64,000 nucleotides of DNA from Mesorhizobium sp. CAU 1732 (GTDB lineage Bacteria > Pseudomonadota > Alphaproteobacteria > Rhizobiales > Rhizobiaceae): assembly GCF_039888675.1 (NCBI RefSeq), contig NZ_JBDQQR010000001.1:558001-622000 (forward strand). The letters run 5' to 3'. Positions 7,864-16,901 of the stretch are shown here, one piece after another. A program made the translations under genes and the position numbers. The notes under the pieces are model-generated. The model made no database searches. It saw only the letters and a program-made list of their open reading frames with translations, and was not told the DNA's origin. How positions within the stretch are numbered: the stretch's first letter is position 1; every line of letters starts with the position of its first letter.

Positions 7864-9537
7864 TCAGAAACGTACCGTGCTTGTGTGGCGCGTCATGCGG
7901 TTGACGATCGCGTTGATGATGACGATCGCGACGAGGACGATCGCGATGACGACGATCGAATAGGCGGCCGCGACGCCGAGCCGGCCGGAGCCGACCTGAT
8001 TGAGGATCTGCACCGTCATCAGGTTCCAGCTTGCCGAGACCAGGAAGATGGCCGCGCTGATGGCGGTCATGGCGCGCACGAAGGCGTAGACGAGGGCCGA
8101 GAAGAAGGCCGGCGCGATGAGCGGCAGCGTGACTTTGCGGAACGTCGTCAACGCGCTTGCGCCGAGGTTCTGGGCGGCTTCCTCGATCGCCGGGTCGATC
8201 TGGCGCAGGACCGCGATGCCGGACTGGATGCCGACCGGCGCGTAGCGGAACACGAAGCACAGAACGAGGATCGCCAGCGTGCCGGTGAGCATGATCGGCG
8301 GGCCGTTGAAGGCGAGGATGTAGCCGATGCCGACGACGGTGCCCGGCACCGCGAAGCTGAGGATGGAGCCGAACTCCATCAGGCCCTTGCCCGGGAAGGT
8401 GCGGCGCACCACCAGATAGGCGACCAGCATGCTGAGGAAGCCGCTGACCGGCGTCGTGATGATGGCGATGATGAGCGTGTCGGTGACCGTCTTCCAGCCG
8501 ACGCTGAACACATAGGCGAAGTGGGCGGTGGTGAGCGTGTAGTTGAAGCCCCAGACCTGCGTGAAGGCGCCGAGGAAGATGACGCCGTAGAACAGGATGA
8601 CGATGGCCGCGAAGACCAGCACGAAGCCGTAGAGCGCCCATTTGACCGGGCGGCTGACGATCTTGGAGGTCGAGGCGGTGGGCTTGCCGGTGACCGTCAC
8701 ATATTGCCGCTTGGAGAGGTAATAGCGCTGGATGGCGAAGGCGGTGATCGAGGGCAGGAGCAGGATGACCGCGAGCATCGCGCCGCGCGCCAGGTTGAAC
8801 GAGCCGGTGATCTCCAGATAGGCCTGCGGTGCGAGCATGGGAAAGGCAGCGCCCGCGAGCACCAGCGGATTGCCGAAATCGGCCATCGATTCGATGAAGA
8901 CGATGAGGAACGCGCTGGCGACGCCGGGCAGCGAGAGTGGAAAGGTGACCTTCCAGAAGGTCTGCCAGCGCGTCGCGCCGATGTTGAAGGCGGCGTCCTC
9001 CAGCGTCGGGCTGATCGCGGCGAGCACGCCACGCAGCGACAGATAGGCGATGGGCACGAAGGTGAAGACCTGCGCCCACACCACGCCGTGGAAGCCGTAG
9101 ATGTTGAAGTCCCGCAGGCCGAGCAATTGCTTGGTGATCAGCCCGTTGAAGCCGAACAGGAACAGGATCGACACCGCCGACACGAAGGGTGGCGAGATGA
9201 TCGGCAGGATCGAGATGAGATGCAGCGGCTTCTTCGCCTTGACGTCGAGCCGGGTCAGCGTGAAGGCGAGGATGTAGCCGATGATCACGCTGATGATGCC
9301 GACCAGCGTCGCGACGCCGATGCTGTTGACGAGCGCGTTGCGGTAGAGCCGGCGCTCGGCGACGAGCGCGTAATTGTCGAGCGTCCAGTCGCCGCGGTCC
9401 TGGAGGCTGGCGACGAAGACCGTCGCCACCGGATAGACCACGAAGACCGCGATCGCAGCGAAGATCACGACGATGAGCGCGAGAAGAATGGGATCCCGCG
9501 CCAGAATGCGGAGCTGCGATCGCGATGCTGAAAGCAC
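7864..9537 (-). CDS. ABC transporter permease, fused double-domain (FbpB-like)
   Basis: A 557-residue inner-membrane protein with about 12 predicted helices arranged as two homologous halves. Each half carries the EAA-type loop that docks the ATPase: LEDAAFNIGATRWQTFWKV in the first half and IEEAAQNLGASALTTFRKV in the second. This duplicated architecture is typical of FbpB-type permeases for ferric iron and related anions or organophosphonates. It lies between the binding protein gene (17 bp upstream) and the ATPase gene, forming one leftward operon. The ATG at 9537 begins with MLSASRSQLRIL, a short cytoplasmic tail before the first helix. Confidence 0.92.
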   Translation of the reverse strand: MLSASRSQLRILARDPILLALIVVIFAAIAVFVVYPVATVFVASLQDRGDWTLDNYALVAERRLYRNALVNSIGVATLVGIISVIIGYILAFTLTRLDVKAKKPLHLISILPIISPPFVSAVSILFLFGFNGLITKQLLGLRDFNIYGFHGVVWAQVFTFVPIAYLSLRGVLAAISPTLEDAAFNIGATRWQTFWKVTFPLSLPGVASAFLIVFIESMADFGNPLVLAGAAFPMLAPQAYLEITGSFNLARGAMLAVILLLPSITAFAIQRYYLSKRQYVTVTGKPTASTSKIVSRPVKWALYGFVLVFAAIVILFYGVIFLGAFTQVWGFNYTLTTAHFAYVFSVGWKTVTDTLIIAIITTPVSGFLSMLVAYLVVRRTFPGKGLMEFGSILSFAVPGTVVGIGYILAFNGPPIMLTGTLAILVLCFVFRYAPVGIQSGIAVLRQIDPAIEEAAQNLGASALTTFRKVTLPLIAPAFFSALVYAFVRAMTAISAAIFLVSASWNLMTVQILNQVGSGRLGVAAAYSIVVIAIVLVAIVIINAIVNRMTRHTSTVRF

Positions 9538-9554
9538 TGTCCGGTCCGTCCGTC

Positions 9555-10550
9555 TTACTGTCCGAGCACGTCCTCGACCCAGCGATCGACGAGCCGCTGG
9601 CGGTTCTCCGACGCGAAGGCCGGGTCGTAGGAGACGAGATTGATCTCATCGAGCGCCGGCAGGCCTTCGCCCGCGGTGACGTCGCTGCGGATCGGCAGGA
9701 AGTAGGTCTTGTTCTCGGTGAGCTGCTGCTGGCCGGCTGCCGACGTCATCCAGTCGACGAGCTGCTTTGCCTCGTCCTCATTGGCGGCGCCCTTGAGGAT
9801 CGACATCGCGGCGACCTCGTAGCCGACGCCCTCGCTCGGGAACACGACCTGCACCGGGAAGCCTTCATCGACGAGCTTGAGGAAGCCCGGCGAGAACTGC
9901 AGCGCGATCGGCGTTTCGCCGACGCCCAGCGCGCCGGAGGGCGCGGTGCCGCTCTGGGTGTAGGTCTGAATGTTGGGGTTGAGCGCCTTCATGTATTCGA
10001 AGGTCGCGTCCTCGCCCCACAATTCGTTGAGCGTCAGGATCACCGCATAGGCAGTGCCGGAGGATTGCGGCGACGGCATCTGGATCAGGCCGCGATAAGC
10101 CTCGTTCTTCAAATCTTCCCATGAGGCGGGAACCGGCGCGCCGCGCTCTTCGAGGATGTCGGTGCGCACGCCGACCGCCAGCGGGTTGGTGTAGATAGCG
10201 TGCCAGGAGCCTTCGGCATCCTTGAACTCGTCGCGCAGGCCCTCGGCATTGGCCGAGACGTAAGGCTGCGTCAGGTCGCGCTCCTTGGCGAGGATGTGGT
10301 TCTCGCTCGGCGCGCCGAACCAGACGTCTGCCTGCGGACGGTTGGACTCGGCCTCGATGCGCGACAGCGCCGGGCCGGACGACAGGAACACCATCTGGAC
10401 GTCGACGCCGGTGTCGGCGGTGAAGGCGTTGAGGATCTTCTGCGCGTTCTCTTCGTCGACGCTCGTATAGACGACCAGCGCCTGAGCGGAACTCGTCATC
10501 AGGAGCGCGGACAGCGCGGTTGCGGCAAAGATGCGTGCTGAAGCGATCAT
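9555..10550 (-). CDS. Periplasmic substrate-binding protein of an Fbp-type ABC importer
   Basis: A 331-residue protein with a Sec signal peptide (ALSALLMTSSAQA, cleavage after about residue 24), then LVVYTSVDEENA, the start typical of FbpA/AfuA-type class D binding proteins. The segment PQADVWFGAPSE is also family-typical. Iron-binding FbpA proteins use a pair of adjacent tyrosines as ligands; I find no Tyr-Tyr pair here, so the ligand may be something other than ferric ion, for example an organophosphonate or polyamine. It is the first gene of the three-gene operon, so it is likely made in excess. A GGGG-rich ribosome binding site precedes the ATG. I saw no convincing Fur or Irr box upstream. 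Confidence 0.88.
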   Translation of the reverse strand: MIASARIFAATALSALLMTSSAQALVVYTSVDEENAQKILNAFTADTGVDVQMVFLSSGPALSRIEAESNRPQADVWFGAPSENHILAKERDLTQPYVSANAEGLRDEFKDAEGSWHAIYTNPLAVGVRTDILEERGAPVPASWEDLKNEAYRGLIQMPSPQSSGTAYAVILTLNELWGEDATFEYMKALNPNIQTYTQSGTAPSGALGVGETPIALQFSPGFLKLVDEGFPVQVVFPSEGVGYEVAAMSILKGAANEDEAKQLVDWMTSAAGQQQLTENKTYFLPIRSDVTAGEGLPALDEINLVSYDPAFASENRQRLVDRWVEDVLGQ

Positions 10551-10762
10551 AAGGTAACCCCCCTTTGTAAGCGAAACGGCGGCGGGCAGAGCCCCCCGAA
10601 AAATGAGTCGGCAAACTATCGACGCATCCCCGGAGGGTCAACGCTTTGACCGGCGCGCCGCGCCAAGGCTGGCGGCGGTGCGCGGTTTTGTCTCTGTTCG
10701 CCTCGTTCCGGGCGGGGGTGCGACAGGGTGCGGCATCGATCACGGACCCGTGCTCTTGTTTT

Positions 10763-10780
10763 GTGAGCATGCTTATAATA
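10763..10780 (+). promoter_or_regulatory. Putative -10 box and palindromic operator upstream of the marR-emrAB operon
   Basis: A TATAAT hexamer at 10774-10779 directly abuts a near-perfect palindrome TGAGCATGCTTA (10764-10775, core AGCATGCT). This is where a MarR-type repressor would block its own promoter. No good -35 hexamer is visible at the right distance. It lies 12-28 bases before the marR ATG. Confidence 0.4.
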
Positions 10781-10790
10781 ATTGAGCCTT

Positions 10791-11273
10791 ATGAAAACGA
10801 ACACCACCCAGGGCCTCGGTTTCCTGATCCACGATGCGGCGCGCGCGATGCGGCGGCGCTTCGAGCTGCGCGCCAGCGGATACGGGCTTTCCGCCGCGCA
10901 ATGGCGGTTGCTCGCGCATCTGGTGAAGGCCGAGGGCCTGCCGCAGGCGCGGCTTGCGGCACTGCTCGAAATCGAGCCGATCAGCGTCTCGCGTTTGCTG
11001 GACCGGATGGAGGAGGGCGGCTGGATCGAACGCCGCACCGACGCCGCCGACCGCCGCGTGCGCATGGTGTTCGCCACCGCAGCGAGCCGCGAGGCCTATG
11101 ACAGCGTCAAGGGTCTGGCGGTCGGCATCTACGACGAAGCCCTGGCCGGGCTCTCCGGCGACCAGCGCGCAGCACTCATGACCGGGCTTCGCACACTCAT
11201 CACCAATCTCTCCGACGGCGACGGCGCCGCGGAGACATGCAGCAACAACGCTTCCAGGGACCGCGTATCATGA
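10791..11273 (+). CDS. MarR family transcriptional regulator
   Basis: A 160-residue winged-helix protein. The recognition-helix region reads QARLAALLEIEPISVSRLLDRMEEGGWIERR, followed by the MarR wing D-x-R-D/A-x-R-V (TDAADRRVRMVFAT). The ATG at 10791 is chosen over a TTG at 10782 because it is a better codon and the domain starts shortly after. It overlaps the emrA-like gene by 4 bp (ATGA), so it heads the marR-emrA-emrB operon and most likely represses it in the absence of an effector drug or phenolic compound. A palindrome at the promoter fits autorepression. Confidence 0.9.
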   Translation: MKTNTTQGLGFLIHDAARAMRRRFELRASGYGLSAAQWRLLAHLVKAEGLPQARLAALLEIEPISVSRLLDRMEEGGWIERRTDAADRRVRMVFATAASREAYDSVKGLAVGIYDEALAGLSGDQRAALMTGLRTLITNLSDGDGAAETCSNNASRDRVS

Positions 11274-12415
11274 ATGCGATGACCAAGATCGACGAGGAGC
11301 AATCCATCACCGCGACCGACGCAGACGCACCGGCCGCACCGGTGCCTGTCAAGCCGAAGCGCAGGCGGGGGCGGTTGCTCCTGATGCTGTCGCTTCCGCT
11401 CGCGCTGGCGATCGGCGGCGCCTATGTCTGGGTGACGGGCGGCCGCATCCAGGAGACGGACAACGCCAATCTGCGGCAGGCGCGCGTAACCATCGCCGCC
11501 GACACGCCGGGCCGCATCGTCGCGGTCTCGATCCACGACAACGCGCTGGTGAAGGCCGGCGACGTGCTCTTCGCGGTCGATGCCGAGCCCTATCGCATCG
11601 CGCTGGCGCAGGCGGACGCGGCGCTCGAGGGCGCGCGCCTCCAGGTCGGCCAGCTCCGTGCGGCCTACAGCCAGGCGGTCGCGCAGCAGCACATCGCCGA
11701 GGGCGAGGTGACCTATCTCCAGTCGGAACTCGCCCGCCAGACGGCGCTTCAGGACAAGGGCGTCTCGACGCGGTCGTCGCTCGATTCCGCGCAGCGCGCG
11801 CTCGACAAGGCGCGCGACCAGCTCGAGGCGGCGCGCGAGACGGTGACTGGCGCACTCGCGTCGCTCGGCGGCAATGCCGACATCGAGACGGACCAGCATC
11901 CGACGGTTCTCGCCGCGCTCGCGACCCGCGACAGGGCAGCCTACCAGCTTGCGCAGACGACCGTGCGCGCGCCGGCCGACGGCATCATCTCGCAGGCGTC
12001 GTCCTTCAAGGTCGGGCAATATGTCGGCGCCGGATCGCCGCTCTTCAGTCTCGTCGAGACCGGCGATAGCTGGGTGGAGGCGAATTTCAAGGAAACGCAG
12101 CTCACCCACATGCATGTCGGGCAGACGGCGGAAGTGACCGTCGACACGTTCCCCGACAGGCCGCTCACCGCGACGATCGACAGCATCGGCGCGGGCACCG
12201 GCGCGGAATTCTCCGTGCTGCCGGCGCAGAACGCGACGGGCAACTGGGTGAAGGTCACACAGCGCATTCCCGTGCGCCTCAAGGTCGATGACGCGGACGC
12301 GCAGATGCTTCTTCGGACGGGCATGAGCGCGGTGGTGTCGGTCGATACCGGCGTGGCGCGCGGGCTGCCGGCATTCGCGGGCTGGTTCGGCCAGACCGCG
12401 CATGCGGCGGAGTGA
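11270..12415 (+). CDS. emrA: HlyD/EmrA-type membrane fusion protein of a multidrug efflux pump
   Basis: This 381-residue periplasmic adaptor starts at the ATG that overlaps the marR stop. A short Pro/Ala-rich cytoplasmic tail precedes one transmembrane helix (LLLMLSLPLALAIGGAYVWV). The first half of a biotinyl-lipoyl domain follows (RIVAVSIHDNALVKAGDVLF), then a coiled-coil hairpin of about 120 residues and the second lipoyl half with TVRAPADGIIS. The C-terminal beta barrel contains DTFPDRPLTATIDSIG. It links the EmrB-like transporter encoded downstream to an outer-membrane channel not present here. The gap to that gene has been enlarged by repeat insertion. Confidence 0.9.
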   Translation: MNAMTKIDEEQSITATDADAPAAPVPVKPKRRRGRLLLMLSLPLALAIGGAYVWVTGGRIQETDNANLRQARVTIAADTPGRIVAVSIHDNALVKAGDVLFAVDAEPYRIALAQADAALEGARLQVGQLRAAYSQAVAQQHIAEGEVTYLQSELARQTALQDKGVSTRSSLDSAQRALDKARDQLEAARETVTGALASLGGNADIETDQHPTVLAALATRDRAAYQLAQTTVRAPADGIISQASSFKVGQYVGAGSPLFSLVETGDSWVEANFKETQLTHMHVGQTAEVTVDTFPDRPLTATIDSIGAGTGAEFSVLPAQNATGNWVKVTQRIPVRLKVDDADAQMLLRTGMSAVVSVDTGVARGLPAFAGWFGQTAHAAE

Positions 12416-12433
12416 CGATTAGACACCTGCAAT

Positions 12434-12661
12434 GAACACCCCCTCCACCATGCTTCGCATGGTCCCCATGTTCCGTGAGCGGGCAGGGCAATTGGAGCTG
12501 GAGTTACCCCCACCCCTCGCCCCTCCCCACAAGGGGGAGGGAGATTCTGAAACGTGGATGCCTGGCGTGAGCGTTTTCGGAAATCATGAGACACCAAGGT
12601 CTCCCTCCCCCTTGTGGGGAGGGGTGAGGGGTGGGGGTGCCCTGCGAAACGGTGGAGGGGC
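12434..12661. repeat. Composite palindromic repeat: family C element inside a family A element
   Basis: The outer boundaries look like family A: ACCCCCTCCACC at about 12437 and ACGGTGGAGGGG ending near 12660. Between them, at 12505-12639, sits a different palindrome with arms TTACCCCCACCCCTCGCCCC and GGGGTGAGGGGTGGGGGT, both containing CCCCACAAGGGGGAGGGAGA or its complement. The simplest reading is that one repeat inserted into another. It separates emrA from emrB in an otherwise tight operon. Confidence 0.7.
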
Positions 12662-12691
12662 TTCTAAAACCCAACGACAAAGGCATGTGCC

Positions 12692-14227
12692 ATGAGCACG
12701 GCAGCCACATCTTCCAATACCAACGTCCCCCATCGCGGCCTGATCACCGTATCGATCATGCTGGCGACGATCATGCAGGTGCTGGACACCACGATCGCCA
12801 ACGTTGCGCTTCCCGCGATGACCGGCGATCTGGGCGCGAGCCAGGATACGATCAACTGGGTGCTGACGTCCTACATCGTCGCGGCCGCGATCATGACGCC
12901 GGTGACGGGCTGGCTGTCGGATCGTTTCGGGCGGCGCGAACTGTTCCTCGTCGCCATCGTCGGCTTCACCGTCTCCTCCATGCTCTGCGGCCTGTCGTGG
13001 AGCCTCGAAAGCATGGTCGGCTTCCGCGTGCTGCAGGGCGTGTTCGGCGCCGCGATCGTGCCGCTGTCGCAGACCTTCCTGCTCGACATCAATCCCAAGG
13101 AAAAGCACGGCCAGGCGATGGCCATCTGGGGCGCGGGCATCATGGTCGGCCCGATCATCGGCCCGACGCTGGGCGGCTGGCTGACGGAGGCCGCGAACTG
13201 GCGCTGGGTGTTCTTCATCAATCTGCCGGTCGGCATCGTCGCCTTCCTCGGCTGCGCCGCCTATCTGCCGAAGGTCGCCGTGCGGCTACGCGGCTTCGAC
13301 TTCTTCGGCTTCGCCATGCTGTCGCTGGGCGTCGGCGCATTGCAGCTCATGCTGGATCGCGGCGCGGAGGTGGACTGGTTCTCTGCCGTCGAAATCTGGA
13401 TCGAGATGGGCCTCGCGATCACCGGGTTCTGGGTCTTCGCCGTGCATCTGATGACGAGCAAGGACACGTTCATCGACGCGAAAATCTTCGCCGACCGCAA
13501 CTTCGTGACCGGCCTCGCCTTCATCTTCGTGATCGGCGTGATCCTGCTGGCGAGCCTCGCGCTTCTGCCGCCAATGCTGGCGCGGCTGTTCAACCACTCG
13601 ACGGTGCTGACGGGCCTCATCATGGCGCCGCGCGGCGTCGGCACGATGATCTCGATGATCCTCGTCGGGCGGCTGATCCAGGTCGTGGACGCGCGCATTC
13701 TGGTGGTCACCGGCCTGTCGCTGACGGCATGGTCGCTTCATATGATGACGGGGTTCTCGCCGCAGATGGACGATCACCTGATCATCCTGTCGGGCGTCGT
13801 GCAGGGGCTGGGCCTCGGCCTCGTCTTCGTGCCGCTCTCGACGGTCGCCTTCGCGACGCTCGACCCACGGTTCCGGACGGATGCGGCGAGCCTGTTCAGC
13901 CTCGTGCGCAACATCGGCTCGTCGATCGGCATCTCGATCGTGACGGTTCTGCTGACGCGTAACGTGCAGGTCAACCACGCGGAGCTGTCCGCCGGCCTGA
14001 CGCCGTTCAACCAGAATTTGACGGCGGTGCTGCCGGGGGCGGCGGCCGGCAACCCGACATCGCTGGCGCAGCTCGACCAGCTCGTGAACCAGCAATCGCT
14101 GATGATCGCCTATATCGACGATTTCAAGCTGATGATGATCGTCACGCTCTGCGCGATCCCGCTGGCGCTGCTGTTGCGCAAGCCGACCGTGGCGGTTGGT
14201 GAGCCGGCGGCTGTGCATATGGACTAG
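12692..14227 (+). CDS. emrB: DHA2 family MFS multidrug exporter (EmrB/QacA type)
   Basis: A 511-residue inner-membrane drug/proton antiporter with about 14 predicted helices. Family motifs are visible: motif D1-like LDTTIANVALPAM after the first helix, motif A GWLSDRFGRRELF, and motif C GPIIGPTLGGWL in helix 5. Together with the EmrA-like protein encoded upstream it would form a tripartite pump expelling hydrophobic compounds. Expression is probably controlled by the MarR protein at the head of the operon. The intervening composite repeat, more than 200 bp long, may change the relative expression of the two pump subunits. Confidence 0.93.
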   Translation: MSTAATSSNTNVPHRGLITVSIMLATIMQVLDTTIANVALPAMTGDLGASQDTINWVLTSYIVAAAIMTPVTGWLSDRFGRRELFLVAIVGFTVSSMLCGLSWSLESMVGFRVLQGVFGAAIVPLSQTFLLDINPKEKHGQAMAIWGAGIMVGPIIGPTLGGWLTEAANWRWVFFINLPVGIVAFLGCAAYLPKVAVRLRGFDFFGFAMLSLGVGALQLMLDRGAEVDWFSAVEIWIEMGLAITGFWVFAVHLMTSKDTFIDAKIFADRNFVTGLAFIFVIGVILLASLALLPPMLARLFNHSTVLTGLIMAPRGVGTMISMILVGRLIQVVDARILVVTGLSLTAWSLHMMTGFSPQMDDHLIILSGVVQGLGLGLVFVPLSTVAFATLDPRFRTDAASLFSLVRNIGSSIGISIVTVLLTRNVQVNHAELSAGLTPFNQNLTAVLPGAAAGNPTSLAQLDQLVNQQSLMIAYIDDFKLMMIVTLCAIPLALLLRKPTVAVGEPAAVHMD

Positions 14228-14241
14228 GGTTTCGCAGTAAC

Positions 14242-14373
14242 ACCCCCTCCACCGCCTTCGGCGGTCCCCCTCCCCCATGAAAATGGGGGAGGATCTGCGT
14301 TGCGGCCGTCCGCGACCTGGATCCTCCTCCGTTTACGGGGGAGGGGGACCACGCGTAGCGTGGTGGAGGGGGT
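14242..14373. repeat. Intergenic palindromic repeat, family A
   Basis: Same architecture as the copy at 6631-6760: ACCCCCTCCACCGCCTTCGG on the left and CGTAGCGTGGTGGAGGGGGT on the right, with CCCATGAAAATGGGGGAGGATC and CTGGATCCTCC in the centre. It fills the gap between convergent emrB and the BCCT transporter gene. Confidence 0.85.
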
Positions 14374-14395
14374 ATTTTCTCGCGCCGACCGCCCC

Positions 14396-16027
14396 TCAGT
14401 CGCCCTTGGCCAGGGCCGGCGGGCCGCCGAGGTCTTCTTCGCCGACGAAGGCCTTGGGCAGGTTCGCCTCGGCTTCCTTTTCGGTCGCGTACCACTGTTC
14501 GTAGCGGTAGAGTACGAGGTGGTCTCGCGAGAGGCCGCGCAGCAATCCGTACATCATCACGAGAATGACGACCGCGAAGGGAAAGCCGGCGACGACGGCG
14601 GCTGCCTGAAGGGCGGAGAGGCCGCCCGCGAGCAGCAGCACCGCCGCGATCGCGCCTTCCGTGACCGACCAGAACAGGCGCTGGATCTTGGGCGGATCGG
14701 AATGACCGCCGGCCGTCAGCATGTCGATGACGAAGGAGGCGGAGTCCGACGAGGTGACGAACCACAAAACGATCATCACGATGAGCAGCACGGTGACGCC
14801 CTGCGTGAAGGGATAGAACTCCATCAGCTTGAAGATCGCGTTGCCGTAGGATTCTCGCGTCGCCTCGATGAGGCCCGGATCGCCCATCAGCTCCATATGG
14901 ACGGCCGCGCCGCCGAAGGCGGTGAACCAGAAGAACAGGATGGTCGCGGGGATGAAGAGCACGCCGAGCACGAATTCGCGCACCGTGCGTCCGCGCGAGA
15001 TGCGGGCGATGAAGATGCCGACGAAGGGCGACCACGAAATCCACCACGCCCAGTAGAAGATCGTCCAGTCGACCTGCCAGTCGGTGCCGGAATAGGCCTC
15101 CGTCCAGAACGAGAAGTAGACGAACTCGTTGATGTAGTTGCCGACATTCTCGACGAACGAGTCGATGATGAAGAGCGTCGGGCCCGCCACCAGCACGAAG
15201 GCGAGGAACAGGAAGCTGAGCACGATGGTGACGTTGGACAGGCGCTTGATGCCGGCATCGAGGCCCATCATCACCGAGACCGTCGCCATCAGGGTGATGA
15301 ACGCGATCAGGACGATCTGGACGTAGACGTTGTTGGCGATGCCGAAGAGCTGGTCGAGGCCCGCATTGATCTGCATGACGCCGAGACCGAGCGACGTGAC
15401 GACGCCGAACATCGTGCCGAACACCGCGAGGATGTCGACCGCATGGCCCCATGGTCCGTAGATGCGCTCGCCGATGATCGGATAGAGCGCCGAGCGGATC
15501 GAGAGCGGCAGCCCCTTGCGGTAGTGGAAATAGGCCAGCGACACGCCGACGATGCAGTAGACCGCCCAGCCATGGAGGCCCCAGTGCAGGAACGACAGCA
15601 CCATGGCCTGTTCGGCCGCAGCCACGCTCTCCGGTTCCTGGATCGGCGGCTGGTAGAAATGGGTCAGCGGCTCGGCGACGCCCCAATAGAGCAGACCGAT
15701 GCCGATGCCTGCGGCGAACATCATCGAGACCCAGGAGAAGAGGCTGTATTGCGGCGTCTCGGTCTGCGCGCCCAGACGCACCGATCCGTAGGGGCCGATC
15801 GCCAGATAGACACTGCACAGGACCGCGAGATTGACGGTGAGGATCAGGAACCAGCCGAAATAGTCCGCGATGGCGCGTTGGGCGCCTTCGAAGATCACGC
15901 CGGCCGTCTCGGGAAAAATCGCCCCGAAGGCGATGAAGGCGACGATCAGCGCCGCGGAAATCGAGAAAACAGGAGGGCTGACATGGGGAAAGGGCCCCAG
16001 GCGGCGAACCGCTACTCCATTGCTCAT
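14396..16027 (-). CDS. BCCT family betaine/choline/carnitine transporter
   Basis: A 543-residue inner-membrane transporter with about 12 helices and long terminal tails. The BCCT substrate-site signature is present as AAGIGIGLLYWGVAEP, and the second conserved Trp-rich region reads WTIFYWAWWISWSPFVGIF followed by SRGRTVREF. Proteins of this group import glycine betaine, choline or similar trimethylammonium compounds with Na+ or H+, often for osmoprotection. The C terminus is acidic and short (about 30 residues after the last helix), without the long osmosensing tail of BetP. It is transcribed alone, divergent in context from emrB, so the substrate cannot be narrowed from neighbours. Confidence 0.92.
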   Translation of the reverse strand: MSNGVAVRRLGPFPHVSPPVFSISAALIVAFIAFGAIFPETAGVIFEGAQRAIADYFGWFLILTVNLAVLCSVYLAIGPYGSVRLGAQTETPQYSLFSWVSMMFAAGIGIGLLYWGVAEPLTHFYQPPIQEPESVAAAEQAMVLSFLHWGLHGWAVYCIVGVSLAYFHYRKGLPLSIRSALYPIIGERIYGPWGHAVDILAVFGTMFGVVTSLGLGVMQINAGLDQLFGIANNVYVQIVLIAFITLMATVSVMMGLDAGIKRLSNVTIVLSFLFLAFVLVAGPTLFIIDSFVENVGNYINEFVYFSFWTEAYSGTDWQVDWTIFYWAWWISWSPFVGIFIARISRGRTVREFVLGVLFIPATILFFWFTAFGGAAVHMELMGDPGLIEATRESYGNAIFKLMEFYPFTQGVTVLLIVMIVLWFVTSSDSASFVIDMLTAGGHSDPPKIQRLFWSVTEGAIAAVLLLAGGLSALQAAAVVAGFPFAVVILVMMYGLLRGLSRDHLVLYRYEQWYATEKEAEANLPKAFVGEEDLGGPPALAKGD

Positions 16028-16061
16028 AAATTTGTCCCCAACACTTTCAATAACTTAGCTA

Positions 16062-16092
16062 GAAAATCGGTGCGGCAGGGCGCCGCACCGAC
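16062..16092 (-). terminator. Rho-independent terminator after cydAB-CPBP operon
   Basis: On the minus strand, TCGGTGCGGC-gccct-GCCGCACCGA is followed directly by TTTTCTAG. It has a 10-bp perfect stem, lies about 36 bases after the CPBP stop codon and is oriented to end the leftward cydA-cydB-CPBP transcript. Confidence 0.75.
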
Positions 16093-16127
16093 AAAACTAA
16101 ATGTGGCAAGGTTGGGATGGTTCCCTG

Positions 16128-16901
16128 TCAGAGGGAGAAGAAGAGCAGTGCTGCCGGGATCAGTCCGATGTGAAATCCGGCATGGCAGAGCATCGCGCTT
16201 TCGAGATCGCGATGCGCGAAAACCGCGCCGAACACCACGCCCAGAAGGCCGTTCCAGAGCAGGGTTCGGAACAGCAGCGGGCCGCCGATAACGGCGCCTT
16301 CCGCCGCGAGCCCCGGCAGGTGGCCGGCGGCGAAGATCAGCGCGGAAAGCGTGATCGCGCACCACACCACATTCGAGGAGGGCCGGGGCGCGCCGCGTCC
16401 GAACAGGCGCCGGAACACGACGACGAGAAGGCTCATCAGCCCCCAGCGCATGATGATCTCCTCGATCACCCCGCCATAGAACACACCGACCACCAGCCCC
16501 GCCGGGCTCCATGCCTCGACAAGCGACGGCGGCCCCGCATGGACGGCCTGCCAGAGCGGGCGCGTGACATGGTCGGCGATGCCTACGGCACAGCCAAGCA
16601 CGATGCCGAGCGCGAGGAACCGGTGCCATTGGTCTGGGACAAGCGATGTGTTTGCGCCCGCCACACGACCGGCAACGCGGCTGGAGAACCCCGCGACCGG
16701 TGCGGCGGATGCGCCCGCAAAGGCGAATGCGGCCAGCAGGATCGCCGGGTTCGCCAGAATGGCCCAGGGGGCCACGCCGCCCGAAGGCGGATAGACGAGA
16801 AACAGCGACAGGAGGCCCGGCACCCCCATCGCGACGAGGGCCAGGGTGACGCGGCCGACGCGCGGCGGGCAGACTTCGCCCGTGGGTGAGGGCGATGTCA
16901 T
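16128..16901 (-). CDS. CPBP family intramembrane metalloprotease
   Basis: A 257-residue multi-pass membrane protein (about 7-8 helices). It carries the Abi/CPBP motifs: EEIIMRWG (E-E-x(3)-R), then FAAGHLP, and LESAMLCHAGFH near the C terminus. The two glutamates and the later histidines form the predicted catalytic centre of this CAAX-protease-related family. The ATG at 16901 begins directly after the cydB stop, with no gap, so it is the last gene of the cydAB operon and translationally coupled. A role in maturation or quality control of the oxidase is a guess from this coupling only. Confidence 0.85.
   Translation of the reverse strand: MTSPSPTGEVCPPRVGRVTLALVAMGVPGLLSLFLVYPPSGGVAPWAILANPAILLAAFAFAGASAAPVAGFSSRVAGRVAGANTSLVPDQWHRFLALGIVLGCAVGIADHVTRPLWQAVHAGPPSLVEAWSPAGLVVGVFYGGVIEEIIMRWGLMSLLVVVFRRLFGRGAPRPSSNVVWCAITLSALIFAAGHLPGLAAEGAVIGGPLLFRTLLWNGLLGVVFGAVFAHRDLESAMLCHAGFHIGLIPAALLFFSL

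Noticed and set aside
7621..9531. 636-codon open frame on the plus strand opposite the ABC permease gene
   Set aside because: The composition is Asp/Arg/Glu/His-rich, typical of the complementary frame of a membrane protein gene; the minus strand has clear permease motifs.
10551..10790. Fur or Irr box before the ABC importer operon
   Set aside because: No AT-rich 19-bp inverted repeat of the expected form could be found in this GC-rich gap.
14300..16291. 663-codon open frame opposite the BCCT transporter gene
   Set aside because: Same antisense artefact; it runs through an intergenic repeat and a terminator.
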